From contig NZ_JBDVNC010000034.1 of assembly GCF_039969785.1 (NCBI RefSeq), positions 90,312-154,311 on the forward strand: 64,000 nt of DNA, given 5' to 3'. Position 1 is the first letter of the stretch. Each line of letters opens with the position of its first letter. Origin of the DNA: Shimia sp039969785. Its GTDB lineage: Bacteria; Pseudomonadota; Alphaproteobacteria; Rhodobacterales; Rhodobacteraceae. Shown here piece by piece: positions 53,429-62,568 of this stretch. Made by a program: the position numbers and the translations under genes. The notes below the pieces were generated by a model. It worked only from the letters and a program-made list of their open reading frames with translations, was not told where the DNA came from and made no database searches.

Positions 53429-53749
53429 GTGGTTTCCTCCCAGAAACTTTCTGTAGGCCAAAAAATGGCATTTGATGATCGGATTCTTAGCAAACCGTCG
53501 GGGGAGTTAACCGCGGGAGCATGGGTACGTCAAGAAAAATGCGTACTAGTATGGTACTTTGATTTTTCGGTGGATTTTCAGGTGGGAAAATTTTTGATAT
53601 CGCGATATTATTAATGAAAAGACAGGAAGTTAGCGCCGGCGCGCGATTTGAAAGCGGATGATTTCGCAAAGTGTCGACCACGACAAAAAATGCAAATACT
53701 TGCCCATTTTTAATGGAAATGTGCAGGTCGGATTGGAAAACGGTAGACG
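53429..53749. promoter_or_regulatory. Divergent control region dctP / GntR regulator
   Basis: 321 bases with no gene. GTACTAGTATGGTAC near 53543-53557 is a partial inverted repeat that could serve the divergent GntR regulator. The rest is AT-rich and promoter-like, without a clear consensus pair. Confidence 0.35.
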
Positions 53750-54454
53750 ATGAAAGCTGTTGAATTTGCGACGGAAAGCGGGGATTTGCCGCGCAGAAGA
53801 ATGACCGCAACTGAGGAGATATTTCTTCAGCTGAGGTCTGACATCATCGCGATGAAACTGACCCCCGGCACGAAAATATCCGAAGCCGAAGTGGCGAAGA
53901 TGCGCAGTGTGTCACGTCAGCCCGTTCGGGAAGCGTTTTTGCGTTTAGGGGAGTTAAACCTGTTGCAGATCGTCCCGCAAAAGGCGACGCGCATTAGGAA
54001 AATATCACACAGCGATTTGCGCAATACCCGGTTTTTGAGAGCCGCTGTTGAAGTAGAAGTTGTTCGTATTGCGTGTGATGTGGCGACGGACGAATCGTTG
54101 CAAGAAATATCTGAGAATCTCGATGAACAGAGGCTTGCAGTGGAGGCCAAGGATGCCAATGCGCTCCGCAGTCTGGACTATGAGTTTCACCGGTTGATAT
54201 GTGTCGCCGCAGATTGTCTGCCTGCTTTTGAAGCGATTGCTGAAAATAAGGCGCACACGGATCGTGTTTGCAGTCTTGAACTTGCGGATACATCGGGGAT
54301 GGATGAAGTCTTTGAAGGGCACTCGGCAATGTTTGAGGCCATAAAGTTAGGCGATGTGCATACCGCCGTTGAGGCCACACGGTACCATTTGAGTCACCTT
54401 GATGAGACGCTTGCGATGGCCAGCGAAAAATATCCTGACTTTTTCGAAGCTTGA
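53750..54454 (+). CDS. GntR/FCD-type regulator of the hexuronate module
   Basis: A 234-residue regulator with a winged helix at about 19-85 (ISEAEVAKMRSVSRQPVREAF) and an FCD domain about 95-220 with metal-ligand residues in DYEFHRLI, EGHSAMF and TRYHLSHL. It is the UxuR/ExuR-like arrangement: divergent from the TRAP/uxuA operon it probably represses until a uronate derivative binds. A start at the ATG of codon 18 is possible. Confidence 0.83.
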   Translation: MKAVEFATESGDLPRRRMTATEEIFLQLRSDIIAMKLTPGTKISEAEVAKMRSVSRQPVREAFLRLGELNLLQIVPQKATRIRKISHSDLRNTRFLRAAVEVEVVRIACDVATDESLQEISENLDEQRLAVEAKDANALRSLDYEFHRLICVAADCLPAFEAIAENKAHTDRVCSLELADTSGMDEVFEGHSAMFEAIKLGDVHTAVEATRYHLSHLDETLAMASEKYPDFFEA

Positions 54455-54537
54455 AATTCATCCTGGGCGGGGGATGTTTGGGTCTCAACCTGCATGACGG
54501 CTTTTGAAGGCTTTACAAAGCCACGGAGCATGACGCG

Positions 54538-55269
54538 TCACATCTGCAAAAGTCGCGCACGCCCTGTGTCCTTGAGAACCCAACAATCGCGCCTTTCAAA
54601 AACGGCCGTTGTCAGCTCTCGTCCGTACCCCGCCCCTGTGTCCAGATTAACGCGATTCCCACGATGCTCAGCGGTTCGCACATGCGAGTGGCCGTGAACT
54701 ACAAGCCAAGGATGAGGTTTTTCGTACTCTAGGAACTTACGTCTTATCCAACACAGGTCATCATTGGATTGCTCGGCAAGCGGAATTTCTGGGCGAATAC
54801 CAGCGTGCACAAACAGCAATTCTCCATCGAGGTCGAAATAGGGCAGTTTCGCCAGAAAGTCTTGGTGCGACTGCGGTACGGCAGACTGTGCCTGCGGATG
54901 CACGTGACAATACCGATCTCCTTCCTCGACCGTGACGCCATAAGACGCCAAAGTTTCCAATCCCCCAATGCGATCATGAAGCCAGTGATAGCCGACCAGC
55001 AACTGCGGATCAGGTCGTGAAATATCCGACAACCAGTAAGACATCATGCGGTCGTGATTGCCTCTTAGAACGGTCCAATCGCGCCCTTGGGCAATGCCAT
55101 TTATCAGAAGCTCGATAACACCTCGGCTGTTGGGGCCTCTGTCCACAAGGTCACCAAGAAACACAACCTTAGCATCGGCGCCGCCATCGCGTTCGATTAA
55201 CTCAAGCGCGCCCTGCAGCTTGTCGAGATGGCCGTGAATGTCACCAATGGCATAGATGGGTTTGGTCAT
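54538..55269 (-). CDS. PPP-type metallophosphoesterase (PrpA/ApaH-like)
   Basis: A 243-residue phosphatase from the ATG at 55269. The metal-binding motifs are all present: GDIHGHLDKL (9-18), GDLVDRGPNSRG and GNHDRMM, then HAG and HGHSH. Family members dephosphorylate Ser/Thr/Tyr or cleave diadenosine tetraphosphate. The size matches protein phosphatases 1 and 2 of enteric bacteria. The substrate is unknown. Confidence 0.88.
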   Translation of the reverse strand: MTKPIYAIGDIHGHLDKLQGALELIERDGGADAKVVFLGDLVDRGPNSRGVIELLINGIAQGRDWTVLRGNHDRMMSYWLSDISRPDPQLLVGYHWLHDRIGGLETLASYGVTVEEGDRYCHVHPQAQSAVPQSHQDFLAKLPYFDLDGELLFVHAGIRPEIPLAEQSNDDLCWIRRKFLEYEKPHPWLVVHGHSHVRTAEHRGNRVNLDTGAGYGRELTTAVFERRDCWVLKDTGRARLLQM

Positions 55270-55360
55270 AGGTATCTCACAAGTTAACAATTTTCTGGCG
55301 TTGTGCCGAAATACACCACAGGCGTCGAGGGGCAATTGGTAGGACGGTGAGCCAATCGTG

Positions 55361-56005
55361 TCACATGAGCAGGAAGAGGACCGGAATCGGCGCCACAGCA
55401 CACAAAACGACCGCCAAGTAGGCCCAGAACCCGAAGAGCCCGGAAGACCCCGCCATAAATGCTAATCCGCCCCCGCCCCCGATTAGGGTATTTCCCGGCA
55501 GGTTAAACGCTGTGGCAAGGACAAGATACCGGTTTTTGACAATCAATTTACCGACAGGTTCCGGCAACAAGGCAGCATATTGATCAAGGCGTTCTTCTGG
55601 CGCGAGCGCGTCGATTTTTGACACAAAACCCGATGCTTTTTTCAACCCGATCCAGTTCAGGCAATTACTGAGTATTGGTGTGGGTACGAGACGCGCCACC
55701 AAAAAGGACAGCATCAGAGCAGAAACCATACCCATGTACACCAACAACGAGGCCTTGCCTCCAAAAAGCATGAGGAGCGCGAAGCCAATTTCCGCGCCGG
55801 GGACAAACGGAATGGCCGCAACAACGACAAATATCGCGAAAACACCGCTGACCATGTTGTACATGGTTGGTTTGGAAATCGTGTGCATTTCAGGAAAGAC
55901 ACTGTTTCGCAGATATTCTCCAATCAACCAACCGCACAGAACCAACGCCCCATAGAGAACGACGACCCGGCGGACTGTCCATATATGCCCAAATATGTTT
56001 CTCAT
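55361..56005 (-). CDS. VTT/TVP38-like membrane protein, putative
   Basis: A 214-residue protein with about five hydrophobic segments. IPFVPGAEIGFALLMLFGG (about 65-83) and AFNLPGNTLIGGGGGLAF (about 169-186) resemble the paired re-entrant motifs of DedA/VTT proteins, which flip lipids across membranes. No exact family signature is certain. It precedes the phosphatase gene with 91 bp between. Confidence 0.6.
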   Translation of the reverse strand: MRNIFGHIWTVRRVVVLYGALVLCGWLIGEYLRNSVFPEMHTISKPTMYNMVSGVFAIFVVVAAIPFVPGAEIGFALLMLFGGKASLLVYMGMVSALMLSFLVARLVPTPILSNCLNWIGLKKASGFVSKIDALAPEERLDQYAALLPEPVGKLIVKNRYLVLATAFNLPGNTLIGGGGGLAFMAGSSGLFGFWAYLAVVLCAVAPIPVLFLLM

Positions 56006-56327
56006 TGCAGACCACTAGGACGGTTCTGCGCACTCAATGATATTGCTTGCGCCGCCAACTTGGCCAGCGACAAGGAATAGTTTCTTGGGGTTGGAAAATA
56101 ATGCGCCGAATCTGATCGATTGGGCGGGCGCGTCTTCATAACTGGTCTCCAAGAAAGTGGAGCGAGTTTAGTGGACCAGTGCGCCTTGCGCAATCGTGCG
56201 CCGCAAACGTTTAAGTGACCTTAGCCGGCCAATATCACTTAAGTGTACGATTTGGCACAGTAAAACCGTCTCAGGTTAGTCGCAGGTTGGCGGTTCCCGA
56301 CGAACCGCCAACTCAGTAAATTCAGCT
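56006..56327. other. Gene-free interval with hairpin after serA
   Basis: 322 bases with no supportable gene. A 10-bp perfect stem GTTGGCGGTT/AACCGCCAAC at 56286-56312 lies 16 bp past the serA stop on the minus strand; it lacks a T-run and may slow RNA decay or end transcription weakly. The upstream end probably holds the promoter of the VTT-like gene. Confidence 0.4.
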
Positions 56328-57923
56328 TTATGCCACGTCAAAGGCGAGAGGTTTAACCTGGCGGAACATACCGGTGTCGCACAATTTGTCGACGATCGGT
56401 GCGGGCACAACATCATCTACGTAGAGCAAAGCAATGGCCTCGCCACCAACATCTGCACGGCCCAGCGTAAAGTTGGCGATGTTAACGCCATTTTCGCCCA
56501 TTGTCTGACCAAGCGCGCCAATGATGCCCGGTGTGTCTTCGTTGGTAGTGTAGAGCATGTGCGCGCCAATCTCGGCATCGATATTGATACCCTTGATCTG
56601 GATAAAGCGCGGCTTGCCATCCGAAAACACAGTTCCCGCAATTGAGCGCTCGCGTTCATTTGTGACGATGGTGACTTTGATATAGCCATCAAATGTGCCG
56701 GTCTTGTCCTGATTGGTGGTCGAAATCTGAATGCCGCGCTCTTTGGCGATTACGGGTGCAGATACCATGTTCACGTCCGGATTCACCCGTTTCATGATTC
56801 CAGCCACCACGGCACAGTTCAATGCATCAAGGTTCATGTCAGCAACAACACCATCATAAAGGATGTTGATCGCTTTGATCGGCTCATCCGTCATCTGTCC
56901 CGAGAAGGCGCCCAGATGTTCAGCCAGTTTGATCCATGGCCCCATAACCTTGGCTTCTTCAGCAGTCACAGACGGCATGTTCAGCGCATTTTCGACAGCG
57001 CCGGTCAACAGATAGTTGGACATCTGGTCTGCAACCTGAAGCGCAACGTTTTCCTGTGCCTCGGTGGTCGCTGCGCCAAGATGAGGCGTGCAAACAACGT
57101 TTGGCAGGTTGAACAGGGCGTTTTCTTTGGCTGGTTCCTCTTTGAACACGTCAAATGCCGCACCGGCGACGTGGCCAGATTTCAGCAATTCAGCCAACGC
57201 CACTTCGTCCACCAGACCGCCGCGAGCACAGTTGATAATGCGCACGCCCTTTTTAGTCTTGGCGAGATTTTCTGCCGACAGGATGTTGGCCGTTGCGTCC
57301 GTAAAGGGCACGTGCAGAGTGATAAAATCGGCGCGCGTCAGCAGCTCTTCCAACTCGACCTTTTCGATCTGCATTTTGTCGGCTTTTTCGGCGCTGAGAA
57401 AGGGATCATAAGCGACCACTTTCATTTTCAGACCACGGGCACGGTCACAGACGATGCCACCAATATTGCCAGCCCCGATGACGCCAAGAGTTTTGTTGGT
57501 CAACTCAGTGCCCATGAACTTTGACTTTTCCCATTTTCCTGCATGGGTGGAGGCGCTGGCTTCGGGAATTTGACGCGCCACGGCGAACATCATGGCGATT
57601 GCGTGTTCGGCCGTTGTGATCATGTTGCCAAACGGCGTGTTCATCACGATCACGCCTTTCTTGGAGGCGGCTTCTTTATCGACATTGTCGGTGCCGATGC
57701 CGGCGCGACCGATAACTTTCAGATTGTCGGCGTTTTCCAGAAGTTTGGCGGTGGCTTTGGTTGCCGAGCGGATGGCGAGACCATCATATTGGCCGATCAC
57801 TTCGGCCAGCTTGTCTTTGTCTTTGCCAAGATCGGGCATGAAAGCGACGTCAATGCCGCGATCGCGGAAGATCTGAACTGCGGTTTCGCTGAGTTTGTCG
57901 GAAACGAGAACTTTGGGAGCCAT
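56328..57923 (-). CDS. serA: D-3-phosphoglycerate dehydrogenase
   Basis: A 531-residue enzyme, first step of serine synthesis. The Rossmann motif is LGVIGAGNIGG (about 144-154). Catalytic elements are NCARGGLVDE (Arg), VFKEEPA (Glu) and TPHLGAATTEAQ (His). An intervening substrate-binding domain and a C-terminal ACT domain (NEDTPGIIGALGQTMGENG) place it in the long type 1 class, where serine may give feedback. The start at 57923 has AAGGACC upstream. It lies 101 bp after serC, separated by a large palindrome. Confidence 0.95.
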   Translation of the reverse strand: MAPKVLVSDKLSETAVQIFRDRGIDVAFMPDLGKDKDKLAEVIGQYDGLAIRSATKATAKLLENADNLKVIGRAGIGTDNVDKEAASKKGVIVMNTPFGNMITTAEHAIAMMFAVARQIPEASASTHAGKWEKSKFMGTELTNKTLGVIGAGNIGGIVCDRARGLKMKVVAYDPFLSAEKADKMQIEKVELEELLTRADFITLHVPFTDATANILSAENLAKTKKGVRIINCARGGLVDEVALAELLKSGHVAGAAFDVFKEEPAKENALFNLPNVVCTPHLGAATTEAQENVALQVADQMSNYLLTGAVENALNMPSVTAEEAKVMGPWIKLAEHLGAFSGQMTDEPIKAINILYDGVVADMNLDALNCAVVAGIMKRVNPDVNMVSAPVIAKERGIQISTTNQDKTGTFDGYIKVTIVTNERERSIAGTVFSDGKPRFIQIKGINIDAEIGAHMLYTTNEDTPGIIGALGQTMGENGVNIANFTLGRADVGGEAIALLYVDDVVPAPIVDKLCDTGMFRQVKPLAFDVA

Positions 57924-57952
57924 TTTTTGAAGGTCCTTCTGATGTCGGGGGC

Positions 57953-58017
57953 GGCGGACAATCATGTCCGCCCTACACATGTTGCGAGAGTTGGTAGGGC
58001 GGACATGATTGTCCGCC
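57953..58017. repeat. REPIN-like double palindrome between serC and serA
   Basis: Two 24-base arms (57953-57976 and 57994-58017) are perfect reverse complements around a 17-base loop. Each arm is itself a palindrome, GGCGGACA-ATCA-TGTCCGCC. Two inverted REP units make a structure like the REP doublets mobilised by RAYT transposases. In the serC-serA mRNA it would form a very stable hairpin. Confidence 0.75.
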
Positions 58018-58024
58018 TCTGCCT

Positions 58025-59170
58025 TTAAGCTTGTGCTTGGATTTCGGCTTCAAACGCCCATGACAACCAGGGCAACATCGCCTCGATGTCAGCCGTTTCG
58101 ACTGTACCACCGCACCAGATACGAAGACCCGCGGGCGCATCGCGATAAGCGCCGATGTCCAGCGCGATGTTTTCCGTCTCCAGACGCTTGGCCACAGCCT
58201 TAGCAAAGGCGGCACCGTCCTGAATGCGATCATCGGTGAACTTCAGACAAACCGAAGTGTTCGAACGCGTCGCGTCATCTTCGGCAAGATTGGCAATCCA
58301 ATCGTTGGCGTCGCAGAAATCAAACACGGCCTTAGCGTTGGCATCGGCACGTGCGATCAGACCTTTAAGGCCCCCTTCGGAGCGCGCCCAATCCAGCGCG
58401 AAGAGATAATCTTCAACCGCCAGCATCGAAGGTGTGTTGATGGTTGCGCCGGTAAAGATGCCTTCGATCAGCTTGCCGCCTTTGGTCAGGCGGAAAATCT
58501 TTGGAAGCGGCCAAGCTGGTGTATAGCTTTCAAGACGAGCTACGGCGCGCGGGCTGAGTACAATCACGCCATGTGCGGCTTCGCCGCCCAGCACCTTCTG
58601 CCAGGAGAATGTTGTGACATCCAGCTTGTCCCAGGGCAGGTCCATCGCAAACGCCGCAGAAGTCGCGTCGCAGATAGTCAGACCATCGCGGTTTGCATCA
58701 ATCCAGTCCCCATTTGGCACACGCACGCCAGAGGTGGTACCATTCCATGTGAACACGACGTCATTGTTGAAATCCACGGAAGCAAGGTCAACCAATTGAC
58801 CGTAATCTGCAACCTTGGCCTCGGCATCGATTTTCAACTGTTTCACAACATCTGTGATCCAGCCTGCTCCAAAGGATTCCCATGCCAGCATTTCAACTTT
58901 GCGTTCACCAAGAAGCGACCACAAAGCCATCTCGACCGCACCGGTGTCCGACGCGGGAACAATGCCGATCTTATAATCAGCGGGGATGCCAAGAACTTCG
59001 CGCGTGCCTTCAATGGCAGCCTTAAGCTTGTCCTTGCCGATGGCGGCGCGGTGCGACCGGCCCAATGCAGCATCGGCGAGTTTTGTGACATCGAATGTGG
59101 GGGGTTTGGCACATGGGCCAGAAGAAAAACGCGGGTTTGCCGGCCGCGTAGCCGGTTGTTGAGTAGCCAT
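58025..59170 (-). CDS. serC: Phosphoserine aminotransferase (alphaproteobacterial type)
   Basis: A 381-residue PLP enzyme from the ATG at 59170 (AAGGATA upstream). The opening NPRFSSGPCAKPP and the PLP-lysine region VTTFSWQKVLGGEAAHG mark the longer SerC class of alphaproteobacteria and archaea. It converts phosphohydroxypyruvate to phosphoserine using glutamate. It is cotranscribed with serA and divergent from serB. Confidence 0.93.
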   Translation of the reverse strand: MATQQPATRPANPRFSSGPCAKPPTFDVTKLADAALGRSHRAAIGKDKLKAAIEGTREVLGIPADYKIGIVPASDTGAVEMALWSLLGERKVEMLAWESFGAGWITDVVKQLKIDAEAKVADYGQLVDLASVDFNNDVVFTWNGTTSGVRVPNGDWIDANRDGLTICDATSAAFAMDLPWDKLDVTTFSWQKVLGGEAAHGVIVLSPRAVARLESYTPAWPLPKIFRLTKGGKLIEGIFTGATINTPSMLAVEDYLFALDWARSEGGLKGLIARADANAKAVFDFCDANDWIANLAEDDATRSNTSVCLKFTDDRIQDGAAFAKAVAKRLETENIALDIGAYRDAPAGLRIWCGGTVETADIEAMLPWLSWAFEAEIQAQA

Positions 59171-59328
59171 TGATACTATCCTTACAGATATCTGCCTCTC
59201 GTTGGGGAGAGGTGTCCCGCCGTCGGACATAGAGGGGTGTTTGCGGTTTCACAACAGGGAAAATGAAGCTATAGCGCCGTTTGACACTTCAATTGCGACC
59301 TTCCACGACCACTATCGGAAACTTCCTC

Positions 59329-60204
59329 ATGTTTGTTGCCACTTTATTGACCTCCCCTTCCGCCCCTTCGCTCGACCCTGCTCTGCTGGAGTCTCTGCGT
59401 AATGCTTGGGGGGGCGGAGATGCCAATTGGCTGGCGGTGGATGAAGTCGCTGAATTCACGCTGGACGTGATGCCGGATAATCGCTGGGACGTCTGGGCGG
59501 ACCTGCAGAATTTGGGTGTTGATCTGGTGATACTGCCTTCAGACGGGCGTCGCAAAAAAATGTTGCTGGCAGATATGGACAGTACAATGATCCAGCAGGA
59601 ATGCATCGATGAACTGGCCGATGAGGCCGGAGTGGGCGACCGGGTCAAAGACATCACCGCCCGCGCCATGAACGGTGAATTGGACTTTGAGGGCGCCTTG
59701 ATCGAGCGGGTTGGGTTGTTAGAAGGGCTCGACGAAGCTGTTATCGCGCAAGTTCTGGCCGAACGTATTACGTTGATGCCCGGCGGCAAAGCGCTGCTGG
59801 CGACAATGAAAGCCCATGGTGCTTATGCGGCGCTTGTTTCAGGTGGGTTTACGGCCTTTACTGCCAGGGTGGCTGCAGAATTGGGGTTCGATGAGAATCG
59901 AGCCAATACCTTGTTGGTCGCAGATGGTGTTTTGACCGGAGATGTGGGCCGCCCCATTCTGGGCCGTGAGGCTAAGGTACAGGCGCTGAATGAGATATCT
60001 CAACGGCTTGGTCTGAACCGCGCGGACGTGATGGCCGTGGGAGATGGCGCAAATGATCTGGGTATGCTGGGGCTGGCAGGGGCCGGAGTTGCGCTGCATG
60101 CCAAGCCATCCGTGGCCGCAGAATGTGACATTCGCATCAATCACGGCGACCTTAGCGCACTTCTCTATATTCAGGGATACGCCAAAGCAGAATTCGCGGT
60201 CTGA
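59329..60204 (+). CDS. serB: Phosphoserine phosphatase
   Basis: A 291-residue HAD phosphatase, last step of serine synthesis. Motif I is LLADMDSTMI with the nucleophile Asp. SGGFTAFT carries the motif II serine region and GDGANDLGMLG motif IV. The N-terminal about 80 residues form the ACT-like extension usual in this group. It sits 158 bp from the divergent serC, so all three serine genes are together. Confidence 0.93.
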   Translation: MFVATLLTSPSAPSLDPALLESLRNAWGGGDANWLAVDEVAEFTLDVMPDNRWDVWADLQNLGVDLVILPSDGRRKKMLLADMDSTMIQQECIDELADEAGVGDRVKDITARAMNGELDFEGALIERVGLLEGLDEAVIAQVLAERITLMPGGKALLATMKAHGAYAALVSGGFTAFTARVAAELGFDENRANTLLVADGVLTGDVGRPILGREAKVQALNEISQRLGLNRADVMAVGDGANDLGMLGLAGAGVALHAKPSVAAECDIRINHGDLSALLYIQGYAKAEFAV

Positions 60205-60267
60205 AAACTGGCCTGACAAAATCGTGAACATCTAGTTGTTGTTTAATATTTAACCATAGCGTTAAAT

Positions 60268-60594
60268 ATGGACATGACATCACTTGCTGAAACATTCTCC
60301 GCATTGGCGGACGAGAACCGTCTGGCCATGGTGGAACGCCTTATGACCGAAGGAGAGTTGCCTGCGGGTGCTTTGGTACAGGATGCCGGGATAAGCGGGC
60401 CGGCGATTTCGCGTCACTTGCGGGTCCTTCGCGAAGCCGGGGTCATTTCGCAGCGGGCGGAGGGGACTAAGCGGTTCTATTCGGTCCGGCGAGATGCCTT
60501 AAAAGCCATTTCAAACTGGACAATTGATCATCGTTATTTCTGGGAGTCCGGGCTGGACAGGCTCGAAACTATGTTGGCGGAGGAAAGTGAATGA
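60268..60594 (+). CDS. ArsR-family transcriptional regulator
   Basis: A 108-residue winged-helix protein: ALADENRLAMVERLMTEGEL, ISGPAISRHLRVLREAGVIS and TKRFYSVR. There is no metal-binding cysteine pair, so it is likely a metal-independent member. It overlaps the SRPBCC gene by ATGA; such ArsR-AHSA1 pairs are common and the regulator usually controls its own operon. Confidence 0.9.
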   Translation: MDMTSLAETFSALADENRLAMVERLMTEGELPAGALVQDAGISGPAISRHLRVLREAGVISQRAEGTKRFYSVRRDALKAISNWTIDHRYFWESGLDRLETMLAEESE

Positions 60595-61019
60595 GTGATA
60601 TTCGGCTCGAACGGAGCTTTGGTGTTTCACCTGAACGTTTGTTTGCGGCAGTGACGTCGCAAGCGGATTTGCTGCAATGGTGGGGTCCCGAGGGCCTGCA
60701 CGTTCCTGAACATGCCTTGGATCTGTCACAGACTGGGCCATGGTATTCAGTTATGGTGAATGAAGAAGGTCAGCGATTTAAGGTGTCGGGTCAGGTCACA
60801 AGTATTGATCCGCCCAAATCGGTTGGCTTCACCTGGGCCTGGCACGATGACGAAGACACGCGCGGACCGGAAAGCCATGTAACTTTTTCGATTGTAGCGA
60901 TGGAAGAGGGGGCGCGGCTGATAGTGGATCATCGCGCATTGGGCGACGATGAGGTGGCTCAAAACCATGAAATGGGTTGGGGATCATCGCTCAACAAACT
61001 GGAAACCCTTATTAAATGA
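60591..61019 (+). CDS. SRPBCC/AHSA1-domain protein
   Basis: A 142-residue protein of the Bet v1-like fold. RSFGVSPERLFAAVTSQADLLQWWGP is the recognisable start of AHSA1 domains; VGFTWAWHDDED and the C-terminal helix complete it. It binds a hydrophobic ligand or acts as a small chaperone. It is co-translated with the ArsR regulator. Confidence 0.88.
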   Translation: MSDIRLERSFGVSPERLFAAVTSQADLLQWWGPEGLHVPEHALDLSQTGPWYSVMVNEEGQRFKVSGQVTSIDPPKSVGFTWAWHDDEDTRGPESHVTFSIVAMEEGARLIVDHRALGDDEVAQNHEMGWGSSLNKLETLIK

Positions 61020-61041
61020 TTACCAACAGAGGAGAAAATTG

Positions 61042-61356
61042 ATGCCCAAATTTATGTTCATCTATCATGGCGGCGGTATGCCGGAGACCCCCGAAGAAGG
61101 CGAAAAAGTCATGGCCGCGTGGGGAGCTTGGATGCAGGGGCTTGGTGATGCCCTTGTGGATGGCGGTAACCCGGCTGGCATGTCCAAAACTGTGACGGCT
61201 TCGGGTATTGACGATGATGGCGGGTCCAATCCTGTATCAGGTTACACTCTGGTAAATGCGGCTGACATGGACGCTGCCTGCGCCCTGGCCAAAGGATGCC
61301 CGATCCTGGACGGCGGCAAAGGCACGGTCGAAGTGGCCGAAGCAATGGAGATGTAG
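61042..61356 (+). CDS. YciI-like (YCII-related) domain protein
   Basis: A 104-residue protein behind AGAGGAG. KFMFIYHGGG at the start and GYTLVNAADMDAACALAKGCP are typical of the YCII/DGPF group, a ferredoxin-like fold found with ArsR and SRPBCC genes. The conserved histidine is in IYHG. Enzymatic role unknown. Confidence 0.82.
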   Translation: MPKFMFIYHGGGMPETPEEGEKVMAAWGAWMQGLGDALVDGGNPAGMSKTVTASGIDDDGGSNPVSGYTLVNAADMDAACALAKGCPILDGGKGTVEVAEAMEM

Positions 61357-61373
61357 CGACTTGCCGTTATTGG

Positions 61374-61403
61374 CGGGGCCAAGGAGCTTGGCCCCGTTTT
61401 ATT
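61374..61403 (+). terminator. Rho-independent terminator after the ArsR operon
   Basis: A 9-bp perfect stem GGGGCCAAG/CTTGGCCCC with a 3-base loop is followed by GTTTTATTT. It lies about 18 bp after the YciI-like stop. Confidence 0.92.
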
Positions 61404-61495
61404 TGGCTCGTCGCTTAAGGAAACCCGGCGGTGGTCTTCTAGTTACTCAATCGCAACACGTCAGTTTACGATTGTTGCCTATGACAGTTCCCTAT

Positions 61496-62416
61496 TCATT
61501 GTTTTTGGATCAATTGCGCTAGGGGAACGCGACGGTGATTTCTGCTGCTAACGGCGCGGTAAATAGTTCCAACAAGGGTGAAGTTGCAGTGTGCGCGCCG
61601 CGCAATTCCAATTTTCCGTGCGAACTCAAAACCTTCCATGTGGAACGCAGAAAATTCTGATTGCTCAAATTCCTCGATGCTGCTTTTGGGGGCAGTGCTT
61701 AGGCAGCCTTGCTCTTTGACACGGCGACCTATTATCGTTGGCGCGTTTGTGACGAACCTAAATCTTGGAAGGGGTTGTTGTTTAAGGTAAAAGAATGACT
61801 CTAGTGCTATGCGCGCAGCTTCTTGTTTCACAGGCTTAATCCAATCATGTCGTTGCAGGTCCTGCATAGCGACAGTATTCCCAGCAAACTCATGATCGAC
61901 ATGACACAATCCGACTATTCGGTCTGATGCGAATAGCTTAACATCAAAAGCTTCTTCGTGAATGAGCCGGTTCACCATCCCAGCATAAAGATCAATGTGG
62001 TTTCCAAGAAGGGCGCTGCGTAATTGTTCAGCGTGATCCGTTACCACTGTAAAATCGACCCCGGGCTTTTGAATACTAAGTGCGCTCATCGCCTGTTCCG
62101 TGCAGGAAATAAGATCCATGCCAGTTCCAACGCGCAACCGGCCAACGGTGCCATTTGCTATCGCCGCGATTTCACGGCGCGACTGTTCATAGTCAAGCAG
62201 GATTCGGCGGGCGTGGTGCTCCATTTCCATCGCCAGCGCAGTTGGTTTCACACCGCCTGGCTCGCGTACAAAGAATTGCGCTCCATATGCCGCTTCTAAA
62301 GTTGCGATACTCTTTGAGATGGCAGGCTGGCTTATATTCACCTCGCGCGCCGCAGCGATGAAACTTCCGTGTTCCAAAACCGCCAAAAAATGGCCGAACT
62401 GACGGACTGTTGTCAT
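61496..62416 (-). CDS. LysR-family regulator
   Basis: A 306-residue regulator. The N-terminal winged helix reads FLAVLEHGSFIAAAREVNISQPAISKSIATLE (about 10-41 in two blocks, HTH then recognition helix). A periplasmic-binding-like effector domain spans from about 90. It diverges from the DUF4432/sulfatase genes, which it likely controls. The effector is unknown; a sugar derivative is suggested by context. Confidence 0.87.
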   Translation of the reverse strand: MTTVRQFGHFLAVLEHGSFIAAAREVNISQPAISKSIATLEAAYGAQFFVREPGGVKPTALAMEMEHHARRILLDYEQSRREIAAIANGTVGRLRVGTGMDLISCTEQAMSALSIQKPGVDFTVVTDHAEQLRSALLGNHIDLYAGMVNRLIHEEAFDVKLFASDRIVGLCHVDHEFAGNTVAMQDLQRHDWIKPVKQEAARIALESFFYLKQQPLPRFRFVTNAPTIIGRRVKEQGCLSTAPKSSIEEFEQSEFSAFHMEGFEFARKIGIARRAHCNFTLVGTIYRAVSSRNHRRVPLAQLIQKQ

Positions 62417-62568
62417 GTGGAGCCCTCATATGAATAACCAAAAGGTTCATAAGACTGATTAAAAGAAGTTTGTCGTTGTTTCAGAGGCAAATACAAGACT
62501 GGCATCATTGCGCTGTCACGTTTGACTTCGACTGCTGCAATTCGAGACCTGTTGGGGAAGCTAAAACT

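Noticed and set aside
56002..56193. Possible small gene upstream of the VTT-like gene
   Set aside because: 63 codons, no ribosome site, no recognisable features; more likely promoter region.
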